This document shows, one piece after another, positions 43,910 through 49,592 of a stretch of 49,592 nucleotides of DNA. The notes under the pieces were generated by a model, which had not been told where the DNA came from, did not search any database, and worked only from the letters and a program-made list of their open reading frames with translations. Each line of letters starts with the position of its first letter. The stretch's first letter is position 1. Origin of the DNA: Mycoplasmataceae bacterium (lineage in GTDB: Bacteria > Bacillota_I > Bacilli_A > Mycoplasmatales > Mycoplasmoidaceae); NCBI GenBank assembly GCA_031261065.1, contig JAISKD010000009.1, forward strand, positions 1 to 49,592. Reading direction: 5' to 3'. A program made the position numbers and the translations under genes.

Positions 43910-44836
43910 ATGGATAAATCATTTGACATTATTGTAACTGTTTACAATACTGCACCTAAGTACTTATCACGTTGTCTTGATTCTATTGTCTCATTAGAAT
44001 ATGATAATTTCAGTCTAACAATTGTTGATGATTGTTCTACTAATATAGAGACCATATCTTTCCTCAAAGGTGTTAAGGAAAGATATAGTGATAAAGGTAT
44101 TGAGATTGAAATTATATATTCTAAGAGCAATGGTGGTGTAGGACAAGCCAGAAACATTGGACTTAAAAACTCTAAGAAGGATTTAGTATGGTTTATTGAT
44201 TCAGATGATAGAATTTCTAAACCGGATGCATTAGTAATCATCAACCAATATTGGCAAAAGTTTCCTAACATCGATATTTTATCATTTGCTATCACTTCAT
44301 ATGATGACACTGATTTTGATAAACCAGTACTTAAACATAGAAAACACACCACATGTTTTCCTACACCAACATCAATTGAAAACTATGTTGATGGTTGTAA
44401 AGATAAACCAGGTGTCTGATCTAAGGTTTATAATCGTCTTTTTTTATTAGAAAACAATTTAATGTTTTCTAATAAAAACATTTATGGAGAAGATGTATAT
44501 CATATGATTATTACCTACTCTAAATCTAATAACATTATGTTTGTTAAGGACTGTTTATATGATTACTTTATTCATAGTAATACATTAACTACTGGGCGTA
44601 CAGCATATAAACGCGCCTTAGAGTTATTAGAGTTTAATAAAGAAGGATATGAATTTATTAAAAATGATCACACATTCATATCCGATAATTTTGATAAATT
44701 CTTTAATGTCTTCTTTTACGTTAGATGTTTTGATATTTTTGCTCAAGGAAAAGATAACGACAAACAATCTATCGCTTTAGTAAAAGAAAAAGCTGAGGAA
44801 TTTTATCAGAAACTATTGAAACAAAAAAATAGCTAA
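43910..44836 (+). CDS. Family 2 glycosyltransferase
   Basis: 308 residues. The GT-A fold N-terminus is clear: IIVTVYNTAPKYLSRCLDSI, VDDCST, GGVGQARNIGL and the D-x-D region WFIDSDDRI, which holds the metal and sugar nucleotide. The acceptor side (about residues 150-308) is less conserved and contains GEDVYHMI. No membrane helix. GT2 enzymes of mollicutes make glycolipids or capsule polysaccharide; the substrate cannot be read. The ATG is about seven bases after a TAAAAT box. The stop is three bases from the convergent surface-protein gene. One TGA Trp. Confidence 0.95.
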
Positions 44837-44839
44837 ATC

Positions 44840-46060
44840 CTATTTCTTATTTTTCTTTTCTTTCCTTTTCTTAGCAAAGCCAAAGAACAAACATGCAATT
44901 AACACTGGTGCTAGACATGCAATAAGGATTATTCATCAAAGTGATGATTTAGTTGGGTTTCCACCATCGTCATCATAAGTATAAATATGATTTACACGTA
45001 AAGAGTTCCTAGTTGCTCAGTAAGGGTTATCTTTTTCAACATATGGTTCTTCGTTCGTATCTCAAATTTTTTCAGCAGGGTCCACTGAATCTGCGAATAA
45101 ACCCTTTCACTCATTAATATGAGCGGCTGGCACATGTATTTTGCAACTTAAAGGTACTTCTGCTAAAAAATTAGGCTCACTTCCTTCAAGGACTTCGGTA
45201 CCATTTTTGTACACTTCAAAATTGGAATTTACACTTGAAATCATATTAACTCAGCTTTCATTTGGGGCAATATCAGGCATATAAACTTCTTCTAATGTTG
45301 TGCATCCGGCAAACCACAGCATATTAAAAGGATAATATGCACTGCAAACGTCTAAATTTTTGGGGAAAGTAAAGCTCTTCATGCGAGCAATAGGGGCTTG
45401 AACTGCCGAGTCTATTGAAGACATCGTGCCATTCAAAAACATACCGCTCATATATTCAACACAATCTGGCAATATGAAATTTTCAATTGCATATGCATCT
45501 ACAGATGGGCCTTCACCAGAGCTGATTTTATTTATAGGGAAAGTCATAACATTTATTCTTTTTATGTTGCTATGTGTTAGGTCAAGCGTTTTAATATTTC
45601 CTGTATATTCGGTTAAGAAATCAGCATAGTCACCCTCTTCTTCCCCATCTATCGCAGTTATAGTGCGTTGTACGCCTTCAACTTCAACTTCATGTTTCAT
45701 TACTAATGTTGCATCGCTATCATCAGTAAAAGTGACTGCACATTTTGTAATTTGTATTGTTCCGTCTGCAAGCACAATGCATTCAACAACGTTTTTGCTT
45801 TCAGCACCACTAGTTATTGTTCCGTTTGTGATTTCAAAAAAATCCTCCATTGTAAAACTAAGTACGTCAACATCGGCAGATAAATTTGCTTTTGGGCGTT
45901 CTGTTGTAGCAACTGTTGCCATATTGTTAAATTGGTCATGGATAGATGACAGACTATTGATGCTGCTTAATGCAGTACTTGTGGCAACACCTACTATTAA
46001 TGGAGCAATAGTTGCTACCATCATAATCTTTTTTACTGTGCGAAGTTTCATAATTTTCAT
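44840..46060 (-). CDS. Surface protein with N-terminal signal and C-terminal anchor
   Basis: 406 residues. Basic N-terminus and hydrophobic stretch (residues 10-30) without lipobox. Residues ~120-300 contain partial LRR-like segments (TGNIKTLDLTHSNIKRINVM, WFAGCTTLEEVYMP). A C-terminal helix WWIILIACLAPVLIACLFFGF is followed by AKKRKEKKNKK, so the protein is held by its C-terminus with a short basic cytosolic tail, the same plan as the 917-residue protein at 17549-20302. Two starts are possible (46060, 46051). A TATAAT lies four bases before the first. Function unknown; adhesin-like is inference. Confidence 0.83.
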
Positions 46061-46159
46061 AATAATTATATTAAAAAAATTTGTCGTGATTTACAAAATA
46101 CTTATATGTAATGTTGGTATGTAAAACATAGAACTATTTACATTATATGCATACGTAAC

Positions 46160-46165
46160 TATAAT
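46160..46165 (+). promoter_or_regulatory. -10 box of der, leaderless spacing
   Basis: TATAAT, AAAACT, then the ATG at 46172. Confidence 0.6.
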
Positions 46166-46171
46166 AAAACT

Positions 46172-47494
46172 ATGTTGAAAGTTGCTTTAGTTGGTAAACC
46201 AAACGTCGGTAAATCAACATTATTTAATAGGATAATAAACAAGAAAAAGTCTATCGTTAACGACCAACCTGGTGTCACACGTGATAGGATATATTCTGAC
46301 GCCATATGACTTAACAAAGAATTCACTATTATTGATACTGGTGGAATAACAAATAAAGAATTTAGTTTTAAGCAAAATATTGAAGAACAAGTTAAATATG
46401 CTATTGATGAGGCAGACGTAATTCTTTTTGTTGTATCCAATAAAGATGGTGTAAACAATGAAGATCATTACGCTGCTAAGTTGCTTAAAAAATTTAAGAA
46501 TAAGAAAATAATATTAGTTGTTAATAAATCTGAATCAAGCAATAGAGATGATAAGATCTATTATGGTCTTGGTTTTGGTAAACCATACTATATTTCTGCT
46601 GAGCATAAAATAGGAACTGGTGATTTATTAGATGCGGTTATAAACACCAAAACATCTATTGCCAAAGCTAAGATAGATAAAAATTTTTCATTCTGTATTA
46701 TTGGAAGACCGAACGTAGGTAAATCCACTTTGCTTAATACTATTGTTCAAGAAAATAGAAGTATCGTTTCTCCGATAGCACATACTACTCGTGATGCTAT
46801 TGATGCTGATTTTAAATATAACGGTGAGAAATTTACAATTGTTGATACAGCTGGTATTAGAAGAAAAGGCAAAATTGGAGATGAGATAGAGCTTTTTGCA
46901 ATCATGAGAACACAACAAGCAATTGATAGATCTAATCTAATTCTTTTTGTAATCGATGGAAGCGAAAGCTTCAATGAACAAGATGAAGTTATTGGTGGTC
47001 TTGCTTATAAAGCAAATATACCTACCATCATTGTTGTTAATAAATGGGACAATGTTAAAAATAAAGATCAGTCAAGTATGCGTAAAATGGAAGTTGATAT
47101 TAGAACAAGGTTCAAATATCTAGCATGGGCACCAATTGTCTTTATTTCAGCAAAAGAGAATGAGAGAGTAGCTACTATTTTTAAAACAATTGAACTTGTT
47201 CGTGAACAATTAAAAATAAAGGTGACTACGTCTGCTTTAAATAATGTACTTGCAAGAGCACAAATATCAAATCCACCACCCAGAATACAAGGTGACAGAA
47301 TTGATATTAAATATGGAACACAAGTTAAATCTTCAATTCCTACTTTTACATTATTTACCAATGACCCAAAGCATTTACATTTCGCTTACATGAGGTATAT
47401 TGAAAATACAATTAGAGAGTCTTTTGGAATAAACATTGTTCCGATCACTGTCTACTATAAAGATAAGAATGCTCGTATAAGAACAGAGAAATAA
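46172..47494 (+). CDS. der: Ribosome assembly GTPase Der (EngA)
   Basis: 440 residues, with the tandem G domains unique to Der. Domain 1 has GKPNVGKS (8-15), a G2 Thr in VTRDR and DTGGI. Domain 2 has GRPNVGKS (from 178), TTRDA, DTAGI and NKWD. A KH-like C-terminal domain with NPPPRIQG and [17 protein letters not shown] follows. Der acts in 50S subunit maturation. Odd point: the G4 motif of domain 1 reads NKSE instead of NKxD, which would weaken guanine specificity of the first site. The first TGA (Trp) lies at about 46307; an in-frame start later in the gene would lack domain 1 motifs. It converges with dnaK with three bases between the stops. Confidence 0.97.
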
Positions 47495-47497
47495 TTG

Positions 47498-49291
<1,794 letters not shown>

Positions 49292-49311
49292 TTATTTTCC
49301 TTTACTCATTT

Positions 49312-49317
49312 ATTATA
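49312..49317 (-). promoter_or_regulatory. -10 box of dnaK
   Basis: TATAAT on the minus strand, about 23 bases before the ATG; the leader holds the Shine-Dalgarno site AAAGGA. The CIRCE element begins eight bases further upstream. Confidence 0.7.
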
Positions 49318-49325
49318 TACAAAAA

Positions 49326-49352
49326 TTAGCAAACTAACACATTGAGTGCTAA
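49326..49352 (-). promoter_or_regulatory. CIRCE operator (HrcA site) of dnaK
   Basis: Read on the minus strand: TTAGCACTC, nine bases, GTTTGCTAA. One arm is perfect and the other has two mismatches to the consensus. Same distance to the -10 box as at clpB. Confidence 0.92.
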
Positions 49353-49537
49353 TTTCTTTAATTATAAATAATTAAAAAAAATATTTTCCACATAATTTGT
49401 GATTTTTTATAAGTAAAACACATGTTCGTTTTACTATTATAGATTGTAGGGATATGTGAAAAATAATAAAATTCAAAATAATAGAATGTGAGGAAAGGCC
49501 AGAAATAAATGGTCTTATAATAAAAGTGAAAGAGATT

Positions 49538-49592
49538 ATGACTGAAAGCAAAGGACGAGGTGTTATTAGAAATAAAACTAAACAACCTTCAC
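49538..49592 (+). CDS. Possible start of a gene cut by the window end
   Basis: An ATG after GTGAAAGAG opens a frame of 18 codons, MTESKGRGVIRNKTKQPS, to the window edge. Too short to identify; basic and hydrophilic. The dnaK-gene promoter lies on the other strand 180 bp away. Confidence 0.3.
   Translation, partial: MTESKGRGVIRNKTKQPS

Overview
The window is low-GC DNA that only makes sense with UGA read as tryptophan (genetic code 4). Almost every long gene is cut by in-frame TGA codons at tryptophan positions of recognisable families (ClpB, LepA, DnaK, Der, ABC-F, DNA ligase). Lipoprotein signal peptides, a surface-protein-heavy gene set, the short ClpB and the sparse use of Shine-Dalgarno sites all point to a mollicute. 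BspA-like leucine-rich-repeat surface proteins, an ATP-dependent DNA ligase and a SWIB protein suggest a host- or protist-associated lineage rather than a minimal type strain. I cannot name the species.

Layout. 1-4300: the tail of a Lys/Ala-rich histone-like protein, an ABC-F ATPase, a HIT hydrolase, a small protein made of two Trp-rich repeats, and a DUF4143-type AAA ATPase preceded by a 32-bp tandem repeat. 4468-6806: a lipoprotein and a BspA-like LRR membrane protein. 6811-17562: a mostly housekeeping block with CIRCE-controlled clpB, a stand-alone 5'-3' exonuclease divergent from a phage-type ATP-dependent DNA ligase, a membrane protein, tRNA-Lys(CTT), a RelB/DinJ-type antitoxin with the stub of a PIN toxin, a six-helix membrane protein, two coiled-coil paralogues, a PIF1-like helicase and lepA.

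17549-42713 is a large surface and secretion region. It holds a 917-aa LRR protein, a Trp-rich 458-aa protein, and an ABC-2-type transporter (two permeases with very large extracellular domains and an ATPase with a unique N-terminal triple repeat) in one operon behind a ~900-aa single-pass protein. A second ~900-aa paralogue lies just upstream. Next come two tandem ~1.1-kb-residue BspA-like lipoproteins, one with an intact zinc-ribbon gene behind it and one with a decayed copy. Then follow a two-gene small-protein operon, a coiled-coil protein and another lipoprotein.

42791-49592 returns to conserved genes: a two-helix membrane protein, a SWIB/MDM2-domain protein, a family-2 glycosyltransferase, a surface protein, der, and CIRCE-controlled dnaK.

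Two themes connect the genes. First, HrcA/CIRCE appears to couple clpB and dnaK as a heat-shock regulon, with the same operator-promoter geometry in both. Second, at least eight genes have a -10 box ending exactly six bases before the start codon, which implies leaderless mRNAs. The best candidate for an undescribed system is the operon at 22055-29663 with its duplicated partner at 29993-32743.
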